Source: CAYPTI01 sp964413525 [NCBI: uncultured bacterium] (GTDB lineage Bacteria > T1Sed10-126). From it: a stretch of DNA of 37,049 nt. The notes under the pieces are model-generated. The model searched no databases. It worked only from the letters and a program-made list of their open reading frames with translations, and had not been told where the DNA came from. The stretch is from NCBI GenBank assembly GCA_964413525.1, contig CAYPTI010000002.1, positions 12,640-49,688 on the forward strand. The letters run 5' to 3'. Shown here one piece after another: positions 23,452 through 31,274 of this stretch. The position numbers and the translations under genes are program-made. Position 1 is the first letter of the stretch. Each line of letters opens with the position of its first letter.

Positions 23452-24048
23452 TTAACTACTCACGGACTCCTCGGTCCGGCTTTCGGCGGAGGATTCATCC
23501 GGCGCGTCCTCGGTTGAATCATCGGAGAGTTCGTCTTCCCCGGCCGGTTCGTCTCCTTCGGACGTCGACGCAGCGGCTTCCTCCACGGAACTCTCCGTAC
23601 CCTCGTCGGAGGGCGGCCGGGAGTCCGTCTCGTCATCGGTGACTTCGTCGGGGGGAGTCTCGGTGTCCTCCGATTCAACCCGGTTGACCTCATCGGAGTC
23701 AATCCGGCGCTCCTTGATGCGTGCATCACGCGTGGAACGACCTTCAAGGTAATTTAACTTGGCCCGGCGGACCTTCCCCTTTCGAACGATCTCGATGGAC
23801 TCGATGATCGGAGACTGCAGAGGAAAAATACGTTCGACTCCGACCCCAAAACTCGTCTTTCGAATTTTTGCGGTTTCGTTGGGACCGTCACCGCTCCGGG
23901 CGATACAGATCCCTTCGAACCGGCGGGTTCGCATCTGGCCGCCGATTTCTTCCCGGGTGGTCACCCGAACCTTGTCGCCGGCTTCAAACTCGGGCAAGGT
24001 GTTGGTGTGCACTTTTTCATTAAGCAGCTTCTCAATTTTTTTCTTCAT
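23452..24048 (-). CDS. rplS: Ribosomal protein L19 with a long acidic C-terminal extension
   Basis: L19 sits at the interface of the two ribosomal subunits. Residues 1-115 give a normal L19: a KKKIEKLLNEK start, FEAGDKVRV, SFGVGVERIFPL and a YLEGRSTRDARIKERR end. An 83-residue tail follows (116-198), made mostly of D, E, S and T, with about 33 acidic and only three basic residues. The tail is not part of standard L19. The ATG at 24046-24048 has GGAGG at 8-base spacing and lies 17 bases inside the end of trmD. A longer frame to 24132 is a shadow of trmD. Confidence 0.95.
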   Translation of the reverse strand: MKKKIEKLLNEKVHTNTLPEFEAGDKVRVTTREEIGGQMRTRRFEGICIARSGDGPNETAKIRKTSFGVGVERIFPLQSPIIESIEIVRKGKVRRAKLNYLEGRSTRDARIKERRIDSDEVNRVESEDTETPPDEVTDDETDSRPPSDEGTESSVEEAAASTSEGDEPAGEDELSDDSTEDAPDESSAESRTEESVSS

Positions 24049-24802
24049 CGGTGGGTCCTCCCTGGGGGTTCGACGAGGTTCTCCCGTCCCCTTCCTCGAA
24101 AGTCCGGGGGGGAGTCCGTTCGTCGGAATCAAGCAAATTCGGTCGGTGTTTCATGGTCCGTTCGTGTGCCCGGCGGTTCCGCCAGGCACGAATGTTCTGG
24201 TGATCGCCGGATCGAAGGACCTCGGGTACGTCGAAGCCTCGAAACGATGCCGGCCTGGTGTAATGGGGTGTATCCAGCGTCTGGTTTTCGTAGCTGTCAC
24301 GGGCAACGGAAGCGTCGTTTCCAACCACGCCGGGAACAAACCGGATGGTCGAAGCGATCAGCGTCAGGGCCGGAAGGTCTCCTCCGGGGGTTACGTAGGG
24401 ACCGACGGACCAGACCTCTTCCGCCAGCCGGTCCCGTACACGTTGATCGATGCCCTCGTATCGACCCGTAAGAATAATAAGTCGTTCGGATTTTGACAAT
24501 GCCCGGGCATGCTCGTTGGTTAACTGACGACCGTCCGGGGCGGTGAGCAGGACGCGAGCCTCCCCGCGCGTTGCCCGGATATGTTCCACCCCGCGGAAGT
24601 ACGGTTCCGGTTTCATCACCATGCCCCGTTCTCCGCCGTAGGCCCGGTCATCGATCTGTCCGCGGTCGTCCCCCGTGAATCGACGGAGACTCCAGGGCGT
24701 AAGCCGGAGTTTTCCGGCCTCGGCGGCCCGGGCCATCAAACCCACCTCAAGAAACGGGCGGTAGAGGCGCGGGAAAACGGTGAGTACGTGGACGTCCATC
24801 AT
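24032..24802 (-). CDS. trmD: tRNA (guanine-N1)-methyltransferase TrmD
   Basis: TrmD methylates G37 next to the anticodon with SAM, using a trefoil-knot fold. The product is about 256 residues. It shows TVFPRLYRPFLEVG, the YGGERGMVMKPEP block, LTGRYEGIDQRV and the C-terminal HYTRP, SGDH and RRPNLL-like elements. The usual knot motif GDYVLTGGE reads GPYVTPGGD here, an unusual set of changes, although the conserved Arg (IRFVPG) and the later Asp region are kept. ATG at 24802 overlaps the rimM stop (ATGA). It overlaps rplS by 17 bases. Confidence 0.94.
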   Translation of the reverse strand: MMDVHVLTVFPRLYRPFLEVGLMARAAEAGKLRLTPWSLRRFTGDDRGQIDDRAYGGERGMVMKPEPYFRGVEHIRATRGEARVLLTAPDGRQLTNEHARALSKSERLIILTGRYEGIDQRVRDRLAEEVWSVGPYVTPGGDLPALTLIASTIRFVPGVVGNDASVARDSYENQTLDTPHYTRPASFRGFDVPEVLRSGDHQNIRAWRNRRAHERTMKHRPNLLDSDERTPPRTFEEGDGRTSSNPQGGPTDEEKN

Positions 24803-25344
24803 GAGTCGTCCGTCCTTACCATCTGTTTCCAACCCTCCGGAAGGTCGATCCGGAGGTGGCGGTCCGATTCGTCGTATTCGACCATCCAGTCCGAATGGAG
24901 CGGCAGCAGTAGGGTCCGCCGGGAATCCAGTCGGATCACGGCCAGGGGCTGGGCCCCGGACTCCCTCAACTCAACCACGGGGCATCGTTCAAAATGAGGC
25001 GGAGCCGACACAACGCATTCCAGGAGTTCATCAACCCGAAAATAGTCCCGGGCCGGGGTCCGGTTGGACCCCTCCGGTACCCCGAGTTCGCAGGGGGCAA
25101 GCCGTTCGGCGGCGTCCCGGTCGGGGACCTCCTCGAACGAAACCAGGAGACGCTCGGTATGGGGACGTACCGTCTTGACGGTAAGCTCTTCTACGTTGCC
25201 CTCTTCCCCGGATTTCAGCGGAGTCAGTCGGCTGCCCGGCTTGAACCGAACCTCCGGGGCATCGGTGGAGAGCTGAACCTGGACTTCGCCGTCCATCCCG
25301 TGGGGCCGCAGAACCGTCCCGACGATCAGCAGCTCCTCCGGCAT
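24799..25344 (-). CDS. rimM: Ribosome maturation factor RimM
   Basis: RimM helps assemble the head of the 30S subunit and binds S19. The 181-residue product has the N-terminal RimM barrel (VGTVLRPHGMDGEVQV) and a SFEEVPDRDAAERL segment. A PRC-like C-terminal domain starts at about residue 100 (DYFRVDELL). The ATG at 25342-25344 has GGGAG at 7-base spacing. Gene order rpsP-rimM-trmD-rplS is classic. The small KH-domain gene often found between rpsP and rimM in Gram-positive bacteria is absent. Confidence 0.93.
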   Translation of the reverse strand: MPEELLIVGTVLRPHGMDGEVQVQLSTDAPEVRFKPGSRLTPLKSGEEGNVEELTVKTVRPHTERLLVSFEEVPDRDAAERLAPCELGVPEGSNRTPARDYFRVDELLECVVSAPPHFERCPVVELRESGAQPLAVIRLDSRRTLLLPLHSDWMVEYDESDRHLRIDLPEGWKQMVRTDDS

Positions 25345-25373
25345 GGTGGTTCTCCCGTCCGTCCCCCGGTTGC

Positions 25374-25649
25374 TCAGCCGGCGGATCGTTCCTCGAGTGT
25401 CTCGAGGATCCCTTCGTCGGAAAGGAGGTCGTGAACCGAATCGGAAGGCTCAGCACCGGTTCGAAGCCAGTGAAGGGCCCGATCCTCGTCTAGCCGGACC
25501 TCCTCGTCCTCCCCTTCCGCCTGGGGATTGTAGAATCCGAGGGATTCAATGTAGTCGGCGTTGGTCCCCCGTTCACGGCTCGTCACGACCACCCGGTAAA
25601 ATGGCTGTTTCTTTTTTCCTCGGCGCTGCAGTCGAATCCGTAACGACAT
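25374..25649 (-). CDS. rpsP: Ribosomal protein S16
   Basis: S16 is a component of the small ribosomal subunit body. The 91-residue product begins MSLRIRLQRRGKKKQPFYR and has the VTSRERGTNADYIESLGFYNP core. The C-terminal DEDRALHWLRTGAEPSDSV helix region is typical. A strong GGAGG ribosome site lies about 7 bases before the ATG. It starts 31 bases downstream of ffh and is probably in the same transcript. Confidence 0.96.
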   Translation of the reverse strand: MSLRIRLQRRGKKKQPFYRVVVTSRERGTNADYIESLGFYNPQAEGEDEEVRLDEDRALHWLRTGAEPSDSVHDLLSDEGILETLEERSAG

Positions 25650-25680
25650 ACCAATTCCTCCTAAAAAATGATCAACCGAT

Positions 25681-27033
25681 TCAGCGCCCCATCATGCCTC
25701 CGAGACCCATGCCTGAAGCCATCTTTTCAAGGGCACCCTGGTTGTTTTTCAGTTTGTCCATCATGTTCTCCATCATCCGGTACTGCTTGAGCAGCTGGTT
25801 CACCTGTTCCACGGACGTCCCGCTCCCCCGGGCGATTCGTTTCCGACGTGACCCGTCGATGATCCCGGGGTTCGTACGTTCTTCCGGCGTCATGGCCCGA
25901 ATAATGGCCTGCATGTAATCGATGTCCTCGGGTTGAAAATTGGCCTGCTGAAGTTGTTCCTTCATCTTGAATCCCCCGGGGAGTTTTTCCAGGATTCCCT
26001 CCAGGGGACCCATGTTTTTAAGCTGCGATAATTGTTGTTCTACGTCATCCATGGTGAACTTGCCTTCCATCATTCGCTCCTGCATTTCCTTCTGTTCGTC
26101 CATGTCCGCCGCTTCCTCCGCCTCCTCGATCAGGGAGAGGACATCCCCCATTCCGAGGATCCGGGAGGCCATTCCCGACGGCCGAAAGGGCTGCAGGTCC
26201 TCGATGTCTTCGCCGGTGCCGAGAAACAGGATCGGGACCCCGGTCACATGTCGGGCGCTGATGGCCGCTCCGCCCCGGGCGTCTCCGTCCATCTTGGTCA
26301 GGATCAGGCCGTCCAGCGGGGCCGACTCATGAAAATCTTCCGCCACGGACAGGGCCTCCTGGCCCATCATCCCGTCCAGAACCAGCAGAACCCTTGATTG
26401 AGGAAGCAGATCCAGAAATTCCTGAACTTCCTCGATCATCGGTTCATCGATGTTCAACCGACCGGCCGTGTCGACGATCAGCGGATTGTTCCCCTGTTCT
26501 TCCGCCCGGGTCCGGGCCTCCGTCAGAGCCTGGTGATTGTCGGACAGGTCATGCTCAACGATGGAGAGATCATGGTCCCGGGCAAGCTGGACGAGTTGAT
26601 CCTGGGCGGCGGGTCGACGGTCGTCGGTCGAAATCAAAAGCGGCTGGTTGCCTTCCTTCCGGTAATGGCGGGCCAGCTTGGCCGCCGTGGTCGTTTTGCC
26701 GGTTCCCTGAAGACCGACAAGCACGATTGGAAGCGGGTGGGCCGAACCGAGGTCAAGCTTGACTTCGCCCTCCCCGAGCACCTGCTCCAGTTCGTCCCGG
26801 ACGACTTTCACAACCTGATCGCCCGGGCTGAGGCTGTCGAGGACCTCTTCCCCGGTTGCCTTCTCCTCGACCCGATTGATGAACTCCTTGACGACGCTGA
26901 AGTGGACGTCGGCCGCGAGCAGGACGCGACGGATCTGTTTCAGCCCCTCCCGAACGTCCTCCTCGGACAGCTTTCCCCGGCCGCGCCAGGAGTCGAATAC
27001 CTCGTTAATTTTCTCCGTCAGCTGTTCGAACAT
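25681..27033 (-). CDS. ffh: Signal recognition particle protein Ffh
   Basis: Ffh is the SRP GTPase that targets membrane proteins to the translocon. The product is 450 residues. The N-domain starts MFEQLTEKINEVF. The G-domain carries GLQGTGKT at 107-114, DTAGRL and TKMDG. The Met-rich M-domain ends in GMGLGGMMGR. The usual DTYRPAA block reads DDRRPAA. ATG at 27033 is chosen because GGGGAGG lies at suitable spacing and the family N-terminus begins there. An extension to 27144 is not supported. A candidate promoter with a palindrome lies about 110 bases upstream. Confidence 0.96.
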   Translation of the reverse strand: MFEQLTEKINEVFDSWRGRGKLSEEDVREGLKQIRRVLLAADVHFSVVKEFINRVEEKATGEEVLDSLSPGDQVVKVVRDELEQVLGEGEVKLDLGSAHPLPIVLVGLQGTGKTTTAAKLARHYRKEGNQPLLISTDDRRPAAQDQLVQLARDHDLSIVEHDLSDNHQALTEARTRAEEQGNNPLIVDTAGRLNIDEPMIEEVQEFLDLLPQSRVLLVLDGMMGQEALSVAEDFHESAPLDGLILTKMDGDARGGAAISARHVTGVPILFLGTGEDIEDLQPFRPSGMASRILGMGDVLSLIEEAEEAADMDEQKEMQERMMEGKFTMDDVEQQLSQLKNMGPLEGILEKLPGGFKMKEQLQQANFQPEDIDYMQAIIRAMTPEERTNPGIIDGSRRKRIARGSGTSVEQVNQLLKQYRMMENMMDKLKNNQGALEKMASGMGLGGMMGR

Positions 27034-27146
27034 GTCGGTGCCTCCCCGGACGAATCCCTCACCTCCACCCCGGTTGACGACGACCCGGACCCGGGCTCCG
27101 GACGGGAGTCGACACGGGCGGAAAAAAGGGGATTTGAGAACCATTT

Positions 27147-27175
27147 AATCTACCAGCATACTGGTATATATTCAA
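27147..27175 (-). promoter_or_regulatory. Candidate ffh promoter with an operator-like palindrome in its spacer
   Basis: On the minus strand, TTGAAT (27175-27170) and TAGATT (27152-27147) are 17 bases apart, each 4 of 6 to consensus. The inverted repeat TACCAG-CATA-CTGGTA at 27151-27166 fills most of the spacer. The AT-rich block also lies about 50 bases before the + strand gene at 27214, so it may control both directions. Confidence 0.4.
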
Positions 27176-27213
27176 GATTATGGTGAATCCACCGGCAAGG
27201 AAGGAAGCCCGCT

Positions 27214-27993
27214 ATGTCGAGCGCCTACCGCCTGTCCGTTCTCGGGGCCTCCTCCAGCCTGTGTCCTCCCGGCGACGCCAACGCGTCCCTTCACCTGGAC
27301 ACGCCCACCCGATCGCTGCTAATCGATGCCGGGGGCAACGTTCCCAAGCTGCTGGAACAGCACGGGCGGGATTTCCGCGAGCTTACCGACATCATTATAA
27401 CGCACGAGCACCTGGACCACACCTACGGGTTACCGTTTCTGTCTCACTGTTTTTACAGTGAACCCCATTCGGTCCGGTGCTGGGCACCCCCTGAAACGGT
27501 CTCGGTGCTCCGAGACGTGATTCAAGCCCACGGGCTTGAGGCGTCCGATCGCTACCTGCAGATCGACTTTCAAGAACTGGATCCGAACACGGTCCATCCG
27601 GTCGACATCCTCCCGGAGGTGGAGACCTGGGTTCATCCCACCGAACACAACCCCAGTTGCATCGGCGTATCCTTCCGGCGGTCGGACCGGTCCCTGGCCT
27701 ACTCCGGGGATACGGCCTCCACCGACGTCCTGTTTGATCTTCCCTTCACGCCTGACATTTTGATTCATGATTGCCAGGCCACCGCGCCGTACGCCCGTTA
27801 TTTCGAGGAAGTCCACGCCACCGCACGATCCGTGGGTCGACTGGCCCGGGAACTCGGATCCCGGGTGCTCGTTCCGTTCCATTACAACTTTGATGAATTT
27901 CCGGTGGGCTGGGACGAACTGGCGGAGGAAATCCGACAGGAATACGACGGAACCGTGATCGCGCCGATCGGCGGCATGGCCTTTTACCTCTGA
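27214..27993 (+). CDS. RNase Z-like metallo-beta-lactamase-fold hydrolase
   Basis: The product is 259 residues. The metal signature H64-x-H66-x-D68-H69 (THEHLDHTYGLP) is intact. Further ligands are likely in HPTEHN, YSGDTAST and PFHYNFDEF. The layout resembles ribonuclease Z and related phosphodiesterases, but the long exosite arm of true RNase Z is not obvious, so the substrate is open. The ATG at 27214 has GGAAGGAA at 7-base spacing. It is divergent from ffh and converges on rpe, with 24 bases between stops. Confidence 0.87.
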   Translation: MSSAYRLSVLGASSSLCPPGDANASLHLDTPTRSLLIDAGGNVPKLLEQHGRDFRELTDIIITHEHLDHTYGLPFLSHCFYSEPHSVRCWAPPETVSVLRDVIQAHGLEASDRYLQIDFQELDPNTVHPVDILPEVETWVHPTEHNPSCIGVSFRRSDRSLAYSGDTASTDVLFDLPFTPDILIHDCQATAPYARYFEEVHATARSVGRLARELGSRVLVPFHYNFDEFPVGWDELAEEIRQEYDGTVIAPIGGMAFYL

Positions 27994-28017
27994 CCGATCC
28001 GTCCGTCGGAGGGGTCT

Positions 28018-28677
28018 TCAGTCTCCCGAGCGGGAACGGTCCAGTAGAGTTCGATACGCTTCGGCGGGATCATCCTTCCCGAAGACGGCCGAGCCGGCCA
28101 CGAACCAGGTCGCCCCGTGTTCGATCAGCCGGGGCAACAGCCGCTCGTTTACCCCTCCGTCCACCTGGATGGGTTTCGACCATTGTCGGCGGAGCCGTTC
28201 GATTTTTTCCAGCACGGATTCCTGAAAGGACTGTCCCCCAAATCCCGGTTGGACCCCCATAAGGACGGCGTAATCCACCATCTGAAGATGTTCGACGGGT
28301 TCGACGGGCGAATCCGGGTTGAACGCCAGACCGATCCGTGCTCCCGCATCGCTACAGGCCTCTACGATGGAGTCCAACGGGGGATCGGTTTCGACGTGAA
28401 CGGAAAGACTGTCCGCACCGGCCTCCAGGAAGGGTTCAACGTAGCGGATCGGGTTCTCGATCATCAGGTGAACGTCCAGGTGCAGAACCGGAAACCGGTC
28501 GGCCAGCGACGCGACAACGGGTACCCCGATGGATAGGTTGGGGACGAAGTGACCGTCCATGACGTCCAGGTGAAGTTGCTCACACCCGGCCCCGACCAGG
28601 GGTTCCACGTCCTCCGAAAGACAGGAAAAATCAGCCGAAAGGACCGAGGGGAACAGCCGGATGGACGGATCGCTCAT
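28018..28677 (-). CDS. rpe: Ribulose-phosphate 3-epimerase
   Basis: This enzyme interconverts ribulose-5-phosphate and xylulose-5-phosphate in the pentose phosphate pathway. The 219-residue TIM barrel shows FPSVLSADF at the start, LHLDVMDGHFVPN, LHLDVHLMIENP, GVQPGFGGQSF and QVDGGVN, all typical metal- and phosphate-binding motifs. The ATG at 28675-28677 overlaps the stop of the PASTA gene by four bases. This recalls the Gram-positive order prkC-rsgA-rpe. Confidence 0.95.
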   Translation of the reverse strand: MSDPSIRLFPSVLSADFSCLSEDVEPLVGAGCEQLHLDVMDGHFVPNLSIGVPVVASLADRFPVLHLDVHLMIENPIRYVEPFLEAGADSLSVHVETDPPLDSIVEACSDAGARIGLAFNPDSPVEPVEHLQMVDYAVLMGVQPGFGGQSFQESVLEKIERLRRQWSKPIQVDGGVNERLLPRLIEHGATWFVAGSAVFGKDDPAEAYRTLLDRSRSGD

Positions 28678-29693
28678 GACCGAGGGACCTCCAGGGATCG
28701 CACCTGATAGAGTTCGTCATTCCAGTACAGGTAAAGTTCTGCCGAACCCAGGAACCGCACGGGAACTTCGGCCCTGGTTCCAGCAGGCGTCGGACGGTCG
28801 TACACCACCGTTTCGCCCTCGAGGTCCTTGAGGACCGCCCGCAGCCTGCCGTCCCCCTGCTCGACCGGCGGGGAAAATCGAAGCACGGTGTGCCGGTACT
28901 CGGGTTCTTGCGGGTCCGGATCGTCCAGGTTGATCGTAAGCGTCACCTGTTCTCCCTGTTCGATCAACTGACCGGGCTCGGGGAGCTGCTCCAGGACCAC
29001 GGAAGGGTCCCTGTCGGGATCCAGATTGTACCGGGGCTCCGCTACCTCCAGCCCGGCCTCTTCAAGCCGTTGAATCGCTTCATCATGGGGTAGCGCAAGG
29101 ACCTCGGGCACGGTGGTGGTACGGGGCCAGGGGCCTCTGCTCAGCAGGACGTTCACCTGAGACCCCCGGACCACTTCTCGTCCCGGTTCCGGGTTCTGGG
29201 CAATGATCTGGCCTTCCGGGACCTCTTCCGAGTAGGTTCGGGTCACGTTCCCAAGATTCAACAGGGTCCCGACGGCCCGATTGTCCCCTCCAAGGCGATG
29301 GACCAGTTCGTTCCGACCGGAAACCAGATCCATGCCGCGGAGGTCCGGGACCGTCGTGTACTCGGGACCGTCGCTGACGTAAAGCTGTAGGGCCCGGTTG
29401 TCCCGAATGACCGCCCCGGCCGAGGGGGCCTGGCGGATCACCCTGTCCTCCGGGGTTTCCATGCTCGGTTCGCGGACGATGTCCGCCTGGAGGCCCCGTT
29501 CCTCCAGGATGGTCCGGACCTCTTCCAGGTTTCTGCCCTCGAGATCCGGGACCTCCACGTTGCTGACCGAGCCGGTCAGGTACCACCAGATTCCAAGCCC
29601 GGCTGAGGTCCCGGCGATCATGATAAGAAGGGGAAGCCAGATCCAGGCGGGGATCCGGCGAAGGCGCGACATCCAGCTGCCGGTCGAACTCAA
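28674..29693 (-). CDS. Membrane-anchored PASTA-repeat protein without a kinase domain
   Basis: The product is 339 residues. A short basic N-terminus and one membrane segment at about 16-38 precede three PASTA repeats. They begin at VPDLEGRNLEEV (about 48), VPDLRGMDLVSG (about 117) and VPEVLALPHDEA (about 197). The C-terminal 80 residues form a beta-rich domain with TVLRFSPP. PASTA repeats bind peptidoglycan fragments and normally form the outer part of Ser/Thr kinases or of penicillin-binding proteins. Here no kinase or transpeptidase part exists. The start is TTG 29693 or ATG 29672; neither has a clear ribosome site. It is coupled to rpe. Confidence 0.85.
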   Translation of the reverse strand: MSSTGSWMSRLRRIPAWIWLPLLIMIAGTSAGLGIWWYLTGSVSNVEVPDLEGRNLEEVRTILEERGLQADIVREPSMETPEDRVIRQAPSAGAVIRDNRALQLYVSDGPEYTTVPDLRGMDLVSGRNELVHRLGGDNRAVGTLLNLGNVTRTYSEEVPEGQIIAQNPEPGREVVRGSQVNVLLSRGPWPRTTTVPEVLALPHDEAIQRLEEAGLEVAEPRYNLDPDRDPSVVLEQLPEPGQLIEQGEQVTLTINLDDPDPQEPEYRHTVLRFSPPVEQGDGRLRAVLKDLEGETVVYDRPTPAGTRAEVPVRFLGSAELYLYWNDELYQVRSLEVPRS

Positions 29694-29774
29694 TGACTGA
29701 TGCCGATGTTGCGGAACGAAAAAATTAGCCTGACCTGATCCCGGCCGACCGAACCGTTCGGCGTCCCGGCGGGT

Positions 29775-30422
29775 CTATCCCGATTCGGCGTCAAGTTCTC
29801 TCGCCAGGGCTTCGGCCTGCTGAATCCAGCTGGAAGGAAGCTGGTCTTCCCGTTCGAGGACCTGGTTGACCAGGGTCCGGGCTTCGGAAGCATTGCCCTG
29901 CCGGAGTTCCAGTTCGGCGGCCCGAAGCGTCCCCTCCACCCAGAGAGGATGATCCTCCGGTCCGTCGGCAACCGAACGATAGGACTCAATAGCCTGATCC
30001 GGGCGGTCCAGCAGTTCCCGGCACTCCCCCATGTGAAGGTGCGTGGCGGGAACAAAGGTACTGTCGGGATAATCCGCGAGCAACCGATCGAACAGCGGGA
30101 GGGCCTCCTCGCACTCGTCCCCCAGGTAATAACTGCGGGCGAGGAAAAAGAGACTCTTGTCGACAATGGAGGTGGAGGGATATTGATCGACCACCTGTCG
30201 CAGTTGTTCCCGGGCCGATTCCATGTCCGTTTCGGGGTCCTGCTGGGCCCGCCGGTACTGTTGTTCGGCCTGGCGGAAGGTTTCCAGTGCCTGCTGTTCC
30301 TGTTGCTGGAGAACGTAGTAGTAATACCCGGAACCTCCTCCAGCAAGAACCAGACCAAGCAGGATCAAAAACGTCCATTCGGGATTGTTTTTCAACCAGG
30401 TGAGCAAGTCGGTGAGGTTCAC
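29775..30422 (-). CDS. Membrane-anchored TPR-repeat protein
   Basis: The product is 215 residues. One membrane segment at about 16-37 follows a short N-terminus, and the rest would lie outside the inner membrane. A Gln-rich helical linker precedes TPR-like pairs: AREQLRQVVDQYPSTSIVDK, EALPLFDRLLADYPDS, and later QAIESYRSVA and NASEARTLVNQVLERE. The layout resembles YfgM or YbgF-type TPR proteins of the diderm envelope. The start is GTG at 30422 with AGGGATGA upstream. Its role is unknown; helping envelope assembly is a guess from structure. Confidence 0.78.
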   Translation of the reverse strand: MNLTDLLTWLKNNPEWTFLILLGLVLAGGGSGYYYYVLQQQEQQALETFRQAEQQYRRAQQDPETDMESAREQLRQVVDQYPSTSIVDKSLFFLARSYYLGDECEEALPLFDRLLADYPDSTFVPATHLHMGECRELLDRPDQAIESYRSVADGPEDHPLWVEGTLRAAELELRQGNASEARTLVNQVLEREDQLPSSWIQQAEALARELDAESG

Positions 30423-30488
30423 TGATTATCATCCCTATTTTGTAAGGATATCACGAGCATATTGAACTTCCGAACCACGGGTCCCCCG

Positions 30489-31274
30489 TCAGAACTGGTG
30501 GATCAACTGGCCTCTGATGCGGGTCTCCGGGGCGTCGTCGTTCACTCCGATCGGAACGGAAACGGCCGCGGAGAGTCCCCTTCCGAGGACGCTCCAGAGG
30601 CCGGGAGACACGGAAACCCACCGTTCGTCCTGTCGCCCGTCCTCCTCCAGGTTGACCTCCAGGAGGGTCCGCAGGGAATTCCGTACGCGATAACTGAATG
30701 AGAGGTGCAATTCCAGTTCATCCTCGATGTCATCATCGCCGGCATAGGTGTATCCGATCTGCCCCGTCCCGTGAACATTTGTGGTCAGGTCGGTACTTGC
30801 AACCAGGAACAGACGTGCGTCCAGTTTCTCGGTTCCTGTCGGTTGATCCTCCCGGTCGTCTCCGGTAGGAACAAGCAGTTCCAGCCCCCCGCTGCTTGAT
30901 ACGAATGACTCGGGGGTTTCGGTAAATTTGGCTCGTTGGGTCAGGCTGACGTCGGCAAGACCCCGTTCCCCTCCGTCGAAGTAATAGACCGGCACCCGGG
31001 CGGTGACTTCGTAATTCGTCATCAACCCGTAGCTGACCTGGAAGGCATACACGTCCCGTTCCATGGTGCGTGGTTCCGGTCGGTTGATCCGCTGGTATTC
31101 CTGGAGAAGTTCAAACCCGCCGATGGGCAGAAAATGGTTGTCCTCGAAGGTGAGGGCGTCCCGTGGTTTTCCCGAAGCCGGGGACGCCTGAGCCAGGACC
31201 ATCAGGAACAGTGACAGAATGGGCAGAATCCGGATCCACCGGTCAGAGAACGTCACGGGCGAAGGCCTCGTCAA
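30489..31274 (-). CDS. Predicted outer-membrane beta-barrel protein
   Basis: The product is 261 residues. An N-terminal signal peptide at about 13-34 ends near an AQA site. The rest consists of alternating short hydrophobic strands (YEVTARVPVYYF, LHLSFSYRV, LRTLLEVNLEE) and acidic turns. It finishes in RGQLIHQF, a terminal Phe strand of the kind recognised by the BAM complex. It resembles transporter-like or phenol-degradation MetA-type barrels but I cannot name it. The start is TTG 31274 or GTG 31256, both inside the end of the PHP gene, so the two are coupled. Confidence 0.72.
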   Translation of the reverse strand: MTRPSPVTFSDRWIRILPILSLFLMVLAQASPASGKPRDALTFEDNHFLPIGGFELLQEYQRINRPEPRTMERDVYAFQVSYGLMTNYEVTARVPVYYFDGGERGLADVSLTQRAKFTETPESFVSSSGGLELLVPTGDDREDQPTGTEKLDARLFLVASTDLTTNVHGTGQIGYTYAGDDDIEDELELHLSFSYRVRNSLRTLLEVNLEEDGRQDERWVSVSPGLWSVLGRGLSAAVSVPIGVNDDAPETRIRGQLIHQF

